Of a stretch of 32,086 bases of DNA, positions 1 to 7,587 are shown piece after piece. Origin of the DNA: Rhodoplanes roseus (GTDB lineage: Bacteria > Pseudomonadota > Alphaproteobacteria > Rhizobiales > Xanthobacteraceae); assembly GCF_003258865.1 (NCBI RefSeq), contig NZ_NPEX01000047.1:1-32086 (forward strand), written 5' to 3'. Below the pieces are notes generated by a model. The model did no database searches and was not told the DNA's origin. It saw nothing but the letters and a program-made list of their open reading frames with translations. Position 1 is the first letter of the stretch. Every line of letters begins with the position of its first letter. A program made the translations under genes and the position numbers.

Positions 1-265
1 CGCCGATGCCGCCAAAATTGCCCGACCCGCCGGACCCACCACCGCCGCCGAACCCGCCGAACTTGCCGGTTCCACCGTTGCCGCCGTTGCCGCCCACACC
101 GAAGTTCTTGCCGGCTCCGCCACTTCCGCCGGCGCCACCGACGCCACCGAACTTACCGGCACCACCGAACCCACCATTGCCGCCAATGCCACCGAATGCG
201 TAGGCCTGGGACGCCGACAGGAACGCCACCGCCGTCACGATCGCGAAGGTCTTCTTCATGGTCAT
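1..265 (-). CDS. Secreted glycine-rich repeat protein, 5' part only
   Basis: The minus strand encodes a protein that runs off the left edge of the window without a stop. It begins MTMKKTFAIVTAVAFLSA, a typical Sec signal peptide with a likely cleavage after AYA at residue 23. The rest is almost only glycine in GGxGGxGG units, broken by GKFGG or GKNFG blocks. The start at 265 is chosen because AAGGAG (minus strand, 272-277) sits six bases upstream; the in-frame ATG at 259 would be too far from it. Such proteins are usually exported and may form matrix or surface material, but no specific function can be assigned. The proline-rich frame on the plus strand is its antisense shadow. What is sure: signal peptide, RBS and repeat. 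What is inferred: secretion and a structural role. Confidence 0.75.
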   Translation of the reverse strand, partial: MTMKKTFAIVTAVAFLSASQAYAFGGIGGNGGFGGAGKFGGVGGAGGSGGAGKNFGVGGNGGNGGTGKFGGFGGGGGSGGSGNFGGIG

Positions 266-299
266 GGGATTCTCCTTGTCGTCTCGTCAGGGGTTTGTC

Positions 300-1183
300 T
301 GTAATTCAGGTCCGAGATCGTCACTCGGAGTAGCGTCGCGATGTCTGTCCAACTGACTCTCGCGCTCATGGCGTCCGCTATACCATCCATCGAATCTTAT
401 CTGGCTGTTCCTGCTCGCCGCCGCTGATGCAGCTATTTGGTTCAGGCATTCCGCTTTTCTTCGTGTCGACCGCTCTTCAGATTGCTTACCCTAGTTGGTC
501 ACAACAGGCGCCACTGTGAGCGACATCACACGGGCGGCGCGATGGGCGCGGGTGCATCCGACCCCGACAATCCGGGCCAGAGACGGCGCATGCGGAAGGA
601 TGCTGGGAGCACCGCGATCGCGTATGATGTCGGGCCGGGATCTTTCTCCCGCCGCGCTGATATTGTGACGCGACAGCGCGAAGGGCGGAGTCCGCCCGGC
701 CTTTCAACATTCTTGCGACTGGTCGTCAGCCGCCCGCATCCCGTCGCCCACGGATGCTGCCCTACGACGACGCCACAGGATCGCAGCTTCCGGACTGAAG
801 GACTGCGTCTGCGACGCCCTCGCAAGAGGACGAAGTCTCACTAGATCCGGAAGGGCGAGAAGCCGGTTCGACCGTCACCCGGGCCATGGCAACAACTGCA
901 CCGAAACCCGGCTGCGAAGCACGAGGCACCGCTGTCGTCGTCGCCACAAATCGGCCCGTCCTGGCCGCTGCGGGTCGTCCGCCGGACCAAGTCTTGATGG
1001 ACAGGTCCGCCCTTGAGAGTCGTCGCTGCGCAGCCGGCGTGAGAGGGGGGAGCAGACGGAGGCCGTGGGTCGGTTGCGGGGGGCCGAAACAGTAGCAAGG
1101 CATTGGATGGATGACGCACCAGGGGATGGTGGGCGGGCACACCTGAGCACACGTGTTTCGCCCCCCGGAGTCGGTATAGAAGC
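300..1183. other. About 0.9 kb without a recognisable gene
   Basis: Several open frames of 60-135 codons exist on both strands, but none looks like a protein: they are rich in Arg, Pro, Ser and Cys, overlap one another, and lack recognisable motifs or good ribosome binding sites. A short GC-rich inverted repeat (GGGCGG AGT CCGCCC) lies at about 684-698. The stretch presumably includes the upstream region of the glycine-rich gene (roughly 280-440). I see no transposase fragment or RNA gene in it. Confidence 0.5.
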
Positions 1184-1342
1184 ATGCCGGCGTCAGCGGG
1201 CCGTATACAACGCGCCTGGAGTCAGGACCTGTGGGCCGGCGATGTCACGTCCAAGACCCAGAAGTTCGGCGCCGCGTGGATCGTGGTCGCGGCGATTCTC
1301 ATGCTCCCGACCATGACCGTGGCGGGACTGTACATCCGATGA
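1184..1342 (+). CDS. Small single-pass membrane protein (52 aa), duplicated with the HAD gene
   Basis: An ATG at 1184 opens a 52-codon frame: a polar N-terminus of about 28 residues (with SQDLWAGD and TSKTQKFG) followed by one strongly hydrophobic segment at about residues 29-50 that ends GLYIR. The TGA is at 1340-1342. It is convergent with, and overlaps, the 3' end of the decayed HAD gene. A related sequence with the same polar block (WVNDITPKTRKF) and hydrophobic block occurs at 22864-23010, next to the second HAD copy, but is frameshifted there. Retention of a membrane-like frame in two diverged copies suggests a former real gene. No close ribosome binding site is seen (GGAG is 13 bases away). 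I do not recognise the family. Confidence 0.4.
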   Translation: MPASAGRIQRAWSQDLWAGDVTSKTQKFGAAWIVVAAILMLPTMTVAGLYIR

Positions 1343-1889
1343 GGAATCAGCGCTCCGCCGAAGTGTGAGCCTTGGAATCAGGGACTCGACCTCCTGCGGC
1401 GAGCGGCGACTGCGCGTAGCCGTCGAGCAGATCGGCCGATCGCGGTAGACGGTGACACAGCCGGCCTCGCGCAGGGCCTGTTCCGTGCTGCCGCCGCACA
1501 GGACCCCGATCACCGCGACACCGGCGATCCGCTTGTAGCCCTCGATCTCGTCGGCCGCGCAGGACGACCCGAGCACGATCGTCTGCCCGTTGGCGCGTAT
1601 GCGCTCGAACAGATCACGGACCCGCGGGAACGGACGAATTTTCGGGAGGTATTCGCGCTTGAACGGGTCCGAACGGTAAGACTCGATGTCCTTTGCCGTG
1701 CTTCTGCAGCAGATCATCCGACGCAAAGGCCGGCATCAGGCGGTCCGCGCCCATTCCGATGTGACGGCGCACGTCGTCGAAGTCGGTCTCGACGCCGAAC
1801 TTCGCGAAGGCCCGGACCCAGGACTCGGCGTGTGCATCGACGCTGTCGATCAACGTGCCGTCGATGCCGAATTTGATCGCTCGTACCAT
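1340..1889 (-). pseudogene. HAD-family phosphatase pseudogene (copy 1)
   Basis: This is a decayed copy of the intact HAD phosphatase at 22971-23723. Residues 1-66 match it closely (MVRAIKFGIDGTLIDS...), but the catalytic nucleophile Asp8 is Gly (GAC to GGC). An extra base in a CCTTT run near 1690-1696 shifts the frame; the protein then continues in the next frame (YRSDPFKREYLP...). A 168-bp in-frame deletion at 1513-1525 removes the stretch with motif III lysine and the motif IV GDSxYD acid pair. A further single-base loss near 1429 scrambles the C-terminus. The gene can therefore encode no active phosphatase. The copy lies in the same orientation as the intact one. Confidence 0.88.
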
Positions 1890-2033
1890 GGACGTTCTCG
1901 TATCACGAACGCTATTGCCCGAGTCGACGATGTGAACAGGGCGTGGAAGTACTTTGTAGTTATTAATCCGGGATTGAGCCCATTGTTCCTGACGCGAAGT
2001 TTGGCGTCATCATAGCGTCGCTTGCGACTGCTC

Positions 2034-2057
2034 GACCGGGGCGATGGCGCCCCGGTC
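2034..2057 (+). terminator. Strong GC-rich hairpin, orphan terminator-like
   Basis: A perfect 10-bp stem, GACCGGGGCG / CGCCCCGGTC, encloses the four-base loop ATGG. On the plus strand it is followed by GGTGCTGTTTTGG, a weak U-run, so it resembles a plus-strand intrinsic terminator, yet no plus-strand gene lies upstream. The ATG of the 167-codon open frame that starts at 2044 is the loop of this hairpin, which argues against that start. Confidence 0.4.
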
Positions 2058-2119
2058 GGTGCTGTTTTGGCGAAGCAGGAACGCTAATGCGGGAACGAAA
2101 TACGACAAAGCCCAGTGCC

Positions 2120-2215
2120 ACCCGGGGGAGGAAGTGGTGATGGAGCGGGCCGACGGCTCACGGGCCAAGGTCACGGTGAACATCGATCTGAGCCGGAACA
2201 GTTATAAATCTCGGC
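2120..2215 (+). pseudogene. Possible PAS-domain fragment
   Basis: Within an otherwise featureless frame, the peptide around GEEVVMERADGSRAKVTVNI resembles the later part of PAS domains, where an ERPDGSRV-VLVNI-like stretch is common in sensor kinases. Only about 25 residues are recognisable; no PAS core, kinase or other domain follows, and the surrounding sequence is not protein-like. It is best read as a fossil of a sensor gene, but the match is short and could be chance. The rest of 1890-2549 shows no gene. Confidence 0.25.
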
Positions 2216-2302
2216 ATGAAAGGTCTACGCCCTCCCGACACGCGAAGGACGCTGGGTCAATAAATAAGAACACGCAAGCCCTTTTTTGTGGTCGAAATCC
2301 GA

Positions 2303-2314
2303 CTGCATATGCAG
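2303..2314. promoter_or_regulatory. 12-bp palindrome upstream of the MFS gene
   Basis: CTGCATATGCAG is a perfect palindrome about 250 bases upstream of the MFS transporter. It could be an operator for that gene, but no regulator gene lies next to it and a single 12-bp palindrome is weak evidence. Confidence 0.2.
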
Positions 2315-2561
2315 GTCGCCTCGATAGTTCCATGGGGGATCGCATATCAGTGGTGCGTGGAAGAGGGCGCTCCTCCGGTAGCCTTTTTACCGGTGCTGCC
2401 TGCTTGATTCACGAGCAGCGCTTCAGAGGCGGCTCCTTTACTCTCGACCCCAATGCGATCGCCCCGCGGACGATCACGGCTCAACAAGCCCCCGAGCTCA
2501 ACGCGCCGGGATTCCGAGACCATCTTGGTATTCCGGAGGGGCCATAAATATGGAGGGAATA

Positions 2562-3911
2562 ATGACGCGTACGGTCATCGACGTTGCCAAGGTGATTGAC
2601 GAACAGCGGATGGGGTCACTTCATTGGAAAGTTGTTATTCTCTCTTTTGTTATAATGTTGACCGACGGATACGATACAGTGTGCGTTGCGTATGTAGCGC
2701 CGCTTTTGAGGCAGGAGTGGAATTTCAGTCCCGCAGCCTTTGGACCACTCTTCGCATCAGGCCTGCTCGGCGCGGCGCTTGGACCGGTGCTCGTCGGGCA
2801 CCTGGCAGACCGGGTCGGCCGTAAGCCGATTATACTCACCGGAACTTTGTGGTTTGGAGTGCTGACACTCGCAGCGGTCTTTGCGCAGTCGCTGAATCAA
2901 TTAATGATCCTGCGGTTTTTGGCAGGCTTGGGAATTGGCGGCGTTTTAGCAATCGGAACCGCTCTTGTTGCAGAATTCGCTCCGCGCCGTATTCGGGCCA
3001 CGATGATCGTTATGGGAGTCGTTGGGGTCGCTCTGGGCGGCGGACTTGGTGGCCTTATGGCTGCGCTGGTCTTAGGGCACACTTCGTGGCATATCGTCTT
3101 TTGGATCGGCGGACTTATTCCAATCGCACTGGCTGTTATTGGATATTTTGTCTTCCCGGAGTCGGCAAAGTTCTTGACGCTGAAGCCGGAGCGCTGGGAC
3201 GAGCTTACAAAGCTGCTTAAAATCCTTAGCCCCAGCTTGCATGTACCCGCAGACGCGAAGTTTGTTCTCGGCGACGAAGCGAATGCGCCGAAATTCTCCT
3301 TCAAAGCGCTGTTTCTAGGACGGCTGGCGGCGATAACGCCACTGCTCTGGGTTTCGAACTTCCTGGCGCTTCTGCAACTGTATTTTGTCAACCAGTGGAC
3401 GCCGCTCCTGCTGACCGGCCAAGGCACGTCGGTCCCGCGTGCAGCTTTGGCTACGGCCGCCTTTCAGATATGCGGCTTCTTAGGCGCACTTGCAATCACC
3501 CGACCGGTGGACAGATGGGGCTTTGCTCCGGTTCCAGCGCTGTTCGCAGTAGGGGCCTTGGTAGTAGGCTTGATTGGAATGCCGGGCGGCTCCGAGATGT
3601 GGGTCATAGCGCTTTCGGGGCTCTCCGGATTCTGTGTTATCGGAATCCAGTTTGCTAACATAGCGAGCCAGAGCCAGGTATACCCAACATATATTAGATC
3701 CTGGGGCGTGGGGGTTTGCTACACGTTCGGACGTTGCGGGTCGGTCGTTGGTCCGCTATTCGCCGGTGTGCTCGTCGGGTTTAACGTCTCGATCAATACG
3801 CTGTTCTATATTTCGGGAACGCTGATGGGTTTCGGGTTTGTGGTGGCTCTTGTTCTAGTGCCGCTGTATCGAAAGCAGCTCTCCGAGATGCAAACGGCGC
3901 AGGCAATTTGA
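2562..3911 (+). CDS. MFS transporter, aromatic acid:H+ symporter (AAHS) type
   Basis: A 449-residue inner-membrane protein with about twelve hydrophobic segments. Family marks are the TM1 motif DGYDT, the loop 2-3 motif GHLADRVGRKP, and RFLAGLGIGG in TM4. The layout matches the PcaK/BenK/MhpT-like AAHS family, which imports aromatic or other carboxylic acids with protons; the actual substrate cannot be read from sequence. GGAGGG lies four bases before the ATG at 2562; an in-frame ATG at 2550 has its own GGAGGGG and would add four residues, so either start is possible. The gene stands alone on the plus strand, with a hairpin just downstream. Codon use is AT-richer than that of most neighbours (many TAT, ATT, TTA), which hints at acquisition. 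The family call is firm; the substrate class is inference. Confidence 0.88.
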   Translation: MTRTVIDVAKVIDEQRMGSLHWKVVILSFVIMLTDGYDTVCVAYVAPLLRQEWNFSPAAFGPLFASGLLGAALGPVLVGHLADRVGRKPIILTGTLWFGVLTLAAVFAQSLNQLMILRFLAGLGIGGVLAIGTALVAEFAPRRIRATMIVMGVVGVALGGGLGGLMAALVLGHTSWHIVFWIGGLIPIALAVIGYFVFPESAKFLTLKPERWDELTKLLKILSPSLHVPADAKFVLGDEANAPKFSFKALFLGRLAAITPLLWVSNFLALLQLYFVNQWTPLLLTGQGTSVPRAALATAAFQICGFLGALAITRPVDRWGFAPVPALFAVGALVVGLIGMPGGSEMWVIALSGLSGFCVIGIQFANIASQSQVYPTYIRSWGVGVCYTFGRCGSVVGPLFAGVLVGFNVSINTLFYISGTLMGFGFVVALVLVPLYRKQLSEMQTAQAI

Positions 3912-3930
3912 TCGCACGCAGTGAAAAGAC

Positions 3931-3956
3931 GGCCTGGCACAAAGTATTGCCAGGCC
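3931..3956. terminator. Hairpin downstream of the MFS gene
   Basis: A perfect 9-bp stem GGCCTGGCA / TGCCAGGCC with an 8-base loop lies 20 bases after the MFS stop. There is no U-run on the plus strand (GAAACGG follows). On the minus strand it is followed by GTCTTTTC, so it could act in both directions to a limited degree. Confidence 0.5.
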
Positions 3957-4100
3957 GAAACGGCCCGGGTTTCTCTGCGAATCCGCCGTTCCGGGTTTCA
4001 GGCACCCTGTCCGACTGAGTTCAATTGATCCACAAGGGCTGACACTGCCAGGTGACCGCCGCGCCTGTGACAGGCAGGGTCGATGCGTCGGCTATGTGTC

Positions 4101-4470
4101 TTATCGAGCACCCCAATCGATTGCGCAAGGCGCTCGAATGCATCGACGAACGGCCAGCACCAGGATTTCGTCATGGGAAATGCCGAGCGCGTCGGAGATC
4201 TTGCCGATCGCCCGCTCCTGATACTCGGCCCCGACGCGCGCAGGAACGAGGCACCGACGATAGATTTTTCGCCAGCGCACCGCACCATGGACGGCCTGCT
4301 CCGGGCGGTCTCGACCATTTGCGCCAGCTCGGCGAGTTGGTCCCCGCTCAGCCGGGAGGTAGTCGTTCGAGAGAATGTCGACAAAGTCCTACGGCCGTCA
4401 GCATCGAAACGGTTAACCCGCCGCGCTTGCCGGCCGAGCCACCGACCCTGGCGCCTCCGGCCGGTTTGTC
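4101..4470 (-). pseudogene. IS630-family transposase remnant
   Basis: Read on the minus strand, pieces of an IS630-type transposase N-terminal half appear in order but in shifting frames. RFDADG is followed by SRLSGDQLAELAQMVE, matching the family's linker (RFNADG ... RLSxEQLAELxxxVE). After a frameshift come PEQAVHGAVRWRKIY and VGAEYQERAIGKISDALGISH, which match the VHGVVRWR and EYHERTVGKLLxxLGFSH blocks. It ends at a TAA at 4101. The DDE catalytic domain is missing and no terminal inverted repeats are seen, so it is an inactive fossil. Sequence up to about 4640 may hold more of the N-terminus but is not readable. The call rests on recall of the family consensus. Confidence 0.65.
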
Positions 4471-4830
4471 CCGCCACCAGCGAACATCAACCGCCGGCTC
4501 TGATCGGAGTCTCGCGGATGACCGGCGGGCCTGGCTTCCACGTGCGGCCGCGCAGGCGGGGGGTCGAGCGTCCCTGCGGCTGGACGGTCGGGGCGGTGTA
4601 GATTGGTCGGCGATTACGAGCGCCGGGCAAATGTTCTCCGAGGCATGATCTACGTTGCCACGGGACGTCTGCTGCCGCGCCGACTCCATGCCTGACGTGT
4701 TTCAAACCGGAACCGACCGCGGAAAATACCATGAACCCGGCGGAGGATCATTCACCCGGAATCGACGAACCGGATCCGAGATCCATGAATCGAGACTACT
4801 CGAGGCCTAGAATCCAAGGTGAGTATTTAA

Positions 4831-4916
4831 AAAAAATGAAGGACACCCGACACGACAGAAGCCGACACTTCTGAAGAGCGCCCTTGTGACACCCATTCTC
4901 AGTGTCGGCTTTTGTC
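4831..4916 (-). terminator. Long inverted repeat after the HXXEE gene, probable terminator
   Basis: GACAGAAGCCGACACT at 4854-4869 pairs with AGTGTCGGCTTTTGTC at 4901-4916 (15 of 16 positions) across a 31-base loop. It starts 28 bases past the stop of the minus-strand HXXEE gene. On the minus strand a run of eight T follows about 16 bases beyond the stem (4831-4838). On the plus strand the stem is followed directly by TTTTGTC. The loop and flank repeat the word GACACCC. Terminator function is likely but the geometry is unusual. Confidence 0.5.
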
Positions 4917-4943
4917 TCCATTGCGGATCAGCAGAAACAAGAA

Positions 4944-5606
4944 TTAGGAATTCTTGATTTGCAAGACCTTTTCTTTGGCCCAGTCATTAACGCCGTACAT
5001 TTGAGATTCCGCATACGGATACTTCGTGTTCTTGTCTCTCAGAGTTGACACTGGTATCGCCCACAGCACCACCAGGGACAAGATCGCCCCGATAAACCCT
5101 AGGACATAGTCGGTCGTGGTCGCCAGGTTGTTTGTGGAGACATGCCAAATGTAATACAATCCAATCGGCCAGTTCACAAATATGACCGCCCCGAGGCCCG
5201 GATTGTATATGCTTTTGAACTTCAAGTTGTTGTAAATACCGTGATTGAGAATCTGCGCCATGCCCTGCCCCACTTGTATAAGGCCGAACCATATGGCGCC
5301 AGGGAATATGACGGCCAATATGTAGAACGGATAAGTCATGAATACATTATTGATCATCACCAAATTGGCATTTGTCGGATATCGATCGATGACGTCTCTT
5401 TCTCCGAGAACGACGTTGAATATTCCGGGAAACCCGCCCGGAGCGCCATACTCCTCGTACTGGTGGACCAAAAATCCCATGAAACTGTATATCAAAATTA
5501 GCTGAATATCGCTGAACAGCTTGTTTCCCCCGAAGCCTAAGAAAAACGCGATGGCAGCGAAAAGGTACATGCCAATCCAGTACCAGTTTCGACGATAAAA
5601 ATCCAT
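4944..5606 (-). CDS. HXXEE-motif integral membrane protein
   Basis: A 220-residue protein with about six hydrophobic segments and the motif HQYEE at residues 48-52, the hallmark of the HXXEE family (Pfam family of unknown function). The second conserved region is also present: a histidine (NHGIYNN, H122) followed by YNPGLGAV at about 134-141. The paired His/Glu residues in membrane helices suggest metal binding or a membrane-bound enzyme, but no reaction is known. The start at 5606 has AAAGGAGA six bases upstream; an overlapping ATG six bases earlier is out of frame. The gene is alone, divergent from nothing obvious, and followed by a long inverted repeat. It is clearly AT-richer than the surrounding DNA (frequent ATA, TTT, AAT codons), a sign of horizontal transfer. 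Family assignment is good, function unknown. Confidence 0.85.
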   Translation of the reverse strand: MDFYRRNWYWIGMYLFAAIAFFLGFGGNKLFSDIQLILIYSFMGFLVHQYEEYGAPGGFPGIFNVVLGERDVIDRYPTNANLVMINNVFMTYPFYILAVIFPGAIWFGLIQVGQGMAQILNHGIYNNLKFKSIYNPGLGAVIFVNWPIGLYYIWHVSTNNLATTTDYVLGFIGAILSLVVLWAIPVSTLRDKNTKYPYAESQMYGVNDWAKEKVLQIKNS

Positions 5607-5800
5607 CTCATGTCTCCTTTGAATGCCGATGGCGTCCCGGGCTCGCGTCGATTTCGGGTGCTTGTCGAGCCGAATGCCAGCGTGACCTGCATGATGCCCT
5701 GGAGCATCGATCGGAAGTTCGGTCCGGCTGTCTCGTCATCCGACAGATCGCACTCGACCGGTCGGCAAGAATGCCGGGCCCTCCATTCGTCCCATGGCCC

Positions 5801-5814
5801 CGGAGGCGCCTCCG
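5801..5814 (-). terminator. GC-rich palindrome after the aldehyde dehydrogenase gene
   Basis: CGGAGGCGCCTCCG is a perfect 14-bp palindrome 28 bases beyond the stop of the minus-strand aldehyde dehydrogenase. There is no U-run, so terminator function is only possible. The remainder of 5607-5841 shows no gene. Confidence 0.25.
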
Positions 5815-5841
5815 CCTCGCGGTGGGGTAGCGCGCGACCCG

Positions 5842-7290
5842 TCAAAATGGGTAGTGCTGCGACGGGTCCTCGATGGTGATGCACTGCAACTCGGTGAATT
5901 CGCTGATGCCAGGCTGACCGCCAAAGCGGCCGTAACCGCTTGCCTTCATACCGCCCAGTGGCATCTGCGGCTCGTCGTGCACGGTAGGGCCATTGATGTG
6001 GCAGCAGCCGAAATCGAGCCGCGAGGCCACCTCAAGAGCCTTCTTCACGTCGTGCGTGAAGATCGACGACGACAACCCGTACTCGGTGTCATTGGCGACC
6101 CGGACGGCTTCCTCGACGCCATCGACGCGCACCAGGCACACCACCGGACCGAACGACTCCTCGTAGTAGATCTTCATTTCCGGCGTGACGTGGTCCAGCA
6201 CGCTCGCGGTCATCAGGGCGCCGTCGGCCGTGCCGCCGGCCAAGAGCCGCGCGCCCTTGGCGACCGCGTCCTCGATCAGGTCCTTGACCCGCGCCGCGTC
6301 GGCCTTGCCGATCAGCGAGCCGAGAGGGGCGTCGCTCTTGCGCGGATCGCCGGTCGCGATGGTCTTCGCCTTGGCGGCGAGCTTCTCCGCGAACGCGTCG
6401 GCGATCTTGTTCTCGACGACCGCGCGCTCGGTCGACATGCATACTTGGCCCTGATGGATGTAGGCGCCGAACGCGCAGGCCCGCGCCGCGTGCTCGATGT
6501 CGGCGTCCTCCAGAACGATCATCGGCGCCTTCCCGCCCAGCTCGAGGAGCACCGGCTTGAGATGGCGGCCGCAGATCTCGGCGACCGCACGTCCCGACCC
6601 GGTCGAGCCGGTGATGTTGACCCGCCGCACGGCCGGATGCGCGATCATCGATTCGACGATCTTCGGTGTGTTGGCGGGCGCGTTACTGATGTAGTTGAGG
6701 ACGCCCGGCGGCAGACCGGCGTCACGCATGATGCGGACCAGGTTGAACTGTGTGCCCGGGCTCGGGGACGCGGCCTTCATTACCACAGTGTTGCCGCAGG
6801 CGAGCGCCAAGGCGAACGAACGCACCGCCAGAATGATCGGCGCGTTCCACGGCACGATGGACAGGATCACACCCACGGGCCGCCGCACGGTGATCGTCAT
6901 CGCGCCCGGCTTGTCGGTCGGGATGACCTCGCCCTTGATCTGCGTGGTGAGCGCGGCCGCTTCGCGCAGCATCCCGGAGGCGATCTTGACGTTGAACCGG
7001 ATCCACGGCTGGGCCGCGCCGGTTTCCTGCATCATCGGCTCGATCAGCTCGTTCACGCGTTCCTGCAGCAGCCGCGCCGACTCCATCAGGATGTCGCGGC
7101 GCGCGTTTGGCCCCAGGGCCGCCCACGCCGGAAATGCTGCCGCCGCCGACTCGATCGCAAGCCGCGCGTCGTCCAGCGTCGCGGCAGCCGCCTCCGTCAC
7201 CAGTGACCCGTCGATCGGGCTCAAGCGCTGGAAGGTTTCACCGCTGGATGCGGGGACCTCTCTATTATCGATCAGCAGAGTTGTTCTCAT
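5842..7290 (-). CDS. NAD(P)-dependent aldehyde dehydrogenase, vanillin/salicylaldehyde dehydrogenase-like
   Basis: A full-length (482 residues) aldehyde dehydrogenase that oxidises an aldehyde to the acid with NAD(P). Visible active-site elements are PWNAP (Asn149), the GSTGSGRAV cofactor loop at about 228, the general base in LELGGKAP (Glu250) and the nucleophile in GQVCMS (Cys284). The overall pattern, including the C-terminal GGMKASGYGRFGG, fits the branch with vanillin, benzaldehyde and salicylaldehyde dehydrogenases; the exact aldehyde is inferred. The start is set at the ATG at 7290 (MRTTLLIDNREV), the usual beginning in this family; the frame stays open to a GTG at 7323. No strong ribosome binding site is seen. 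It is divergent from a cupin-AraC regulator, which is probably its activator. Confidence 0.9.
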   Translation of the reverse strand: MRTTLLIDNREVPASSGETFQRLSPIDGSLVTEAAAATLDDARLAIESAAAAFPAWAALGPNARRDILMESARLLQERVNELIEPMMQETGAAQPWIRFNVKIASGMLREAAALTTQIKGEVIPTDKPGAMTITVRRPVGVILSIVPWNAPIILAVRSFALALACGNTVVMKAASPSPGTQFNLVRIMRDAGLPPGVLNYISNAPANTPKIVESMIAHPAVRRVNITGSTGSGRAVAEICGRHLKPVLLELGGKAPMIVLEDADIEHAARACAFGAYIHQGQVCMSTERAVVENKIADAFAEKLAAKAKTIATGDPRKSDAPLGSLIGKADAARVKDLIEDAVAKGARLLAGGTADGALMTASVLDHVTPEMKIYYEESFGPVVCLVRVDGVEEAVRVANDTEYGLSSSIFTHDVKKALEVASRLDFGCCHINGPTVHDEPQMPLGGMKASGYGRFGGQPGISEFTELQCITIEDPSQHYPF

Positions 7291-7587
7291 GGGGATCGTC
7301 CATTCGGCGGGTTGAAACAGCACGATGCCGCGACGCCCAGCGTCGCAGAGCCACTGCCTGCCGCCGCATAATGCAGGCGTGGCGCGAGCGCGAAACGCTC
7401 TACAGTTCTCGATTATTAACCGAGCGTACCAGATGGGCGCGCTGTTTGAGGCCTCGGTATCGCCACACCCTTATGCGGAACGGCGACAGCGTAGAACTAC
7501 GGAAGCCCGACTCCTCTTGCGAGATCGGGAGGCTTCAGCTTAACTTCTGATCACGGGTTGCCGAAATGATCATCACGGCGGAAGGCC

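Noticed and set aside
6-203. Proline-rich 65-codon open frame on the plus strand
   Set aside because: It is the antisense of the glycine-rich secreted protein, which has a signal peptide and a good RBS.
437-844. 135-codon open frame on the plus strand and overlapping minus-strand frames
   Set aside because: Basic, low-information composition, no motif, no RBS, and mutual overlap typical of chance frames in GC-rich DNA.
2044-2547. 167-codon open frame before the MFS gene
   Set aside because: Its ATG is the loop of a perfect hairpin, and apart from a short PAS-like patch the peptide does not look like a protein.
5794-7206. 470-codon open frame on the plus strand
   Set aside because: Antisense of the aldehyde dehydrogenase, rich in Arg, His and Asp.
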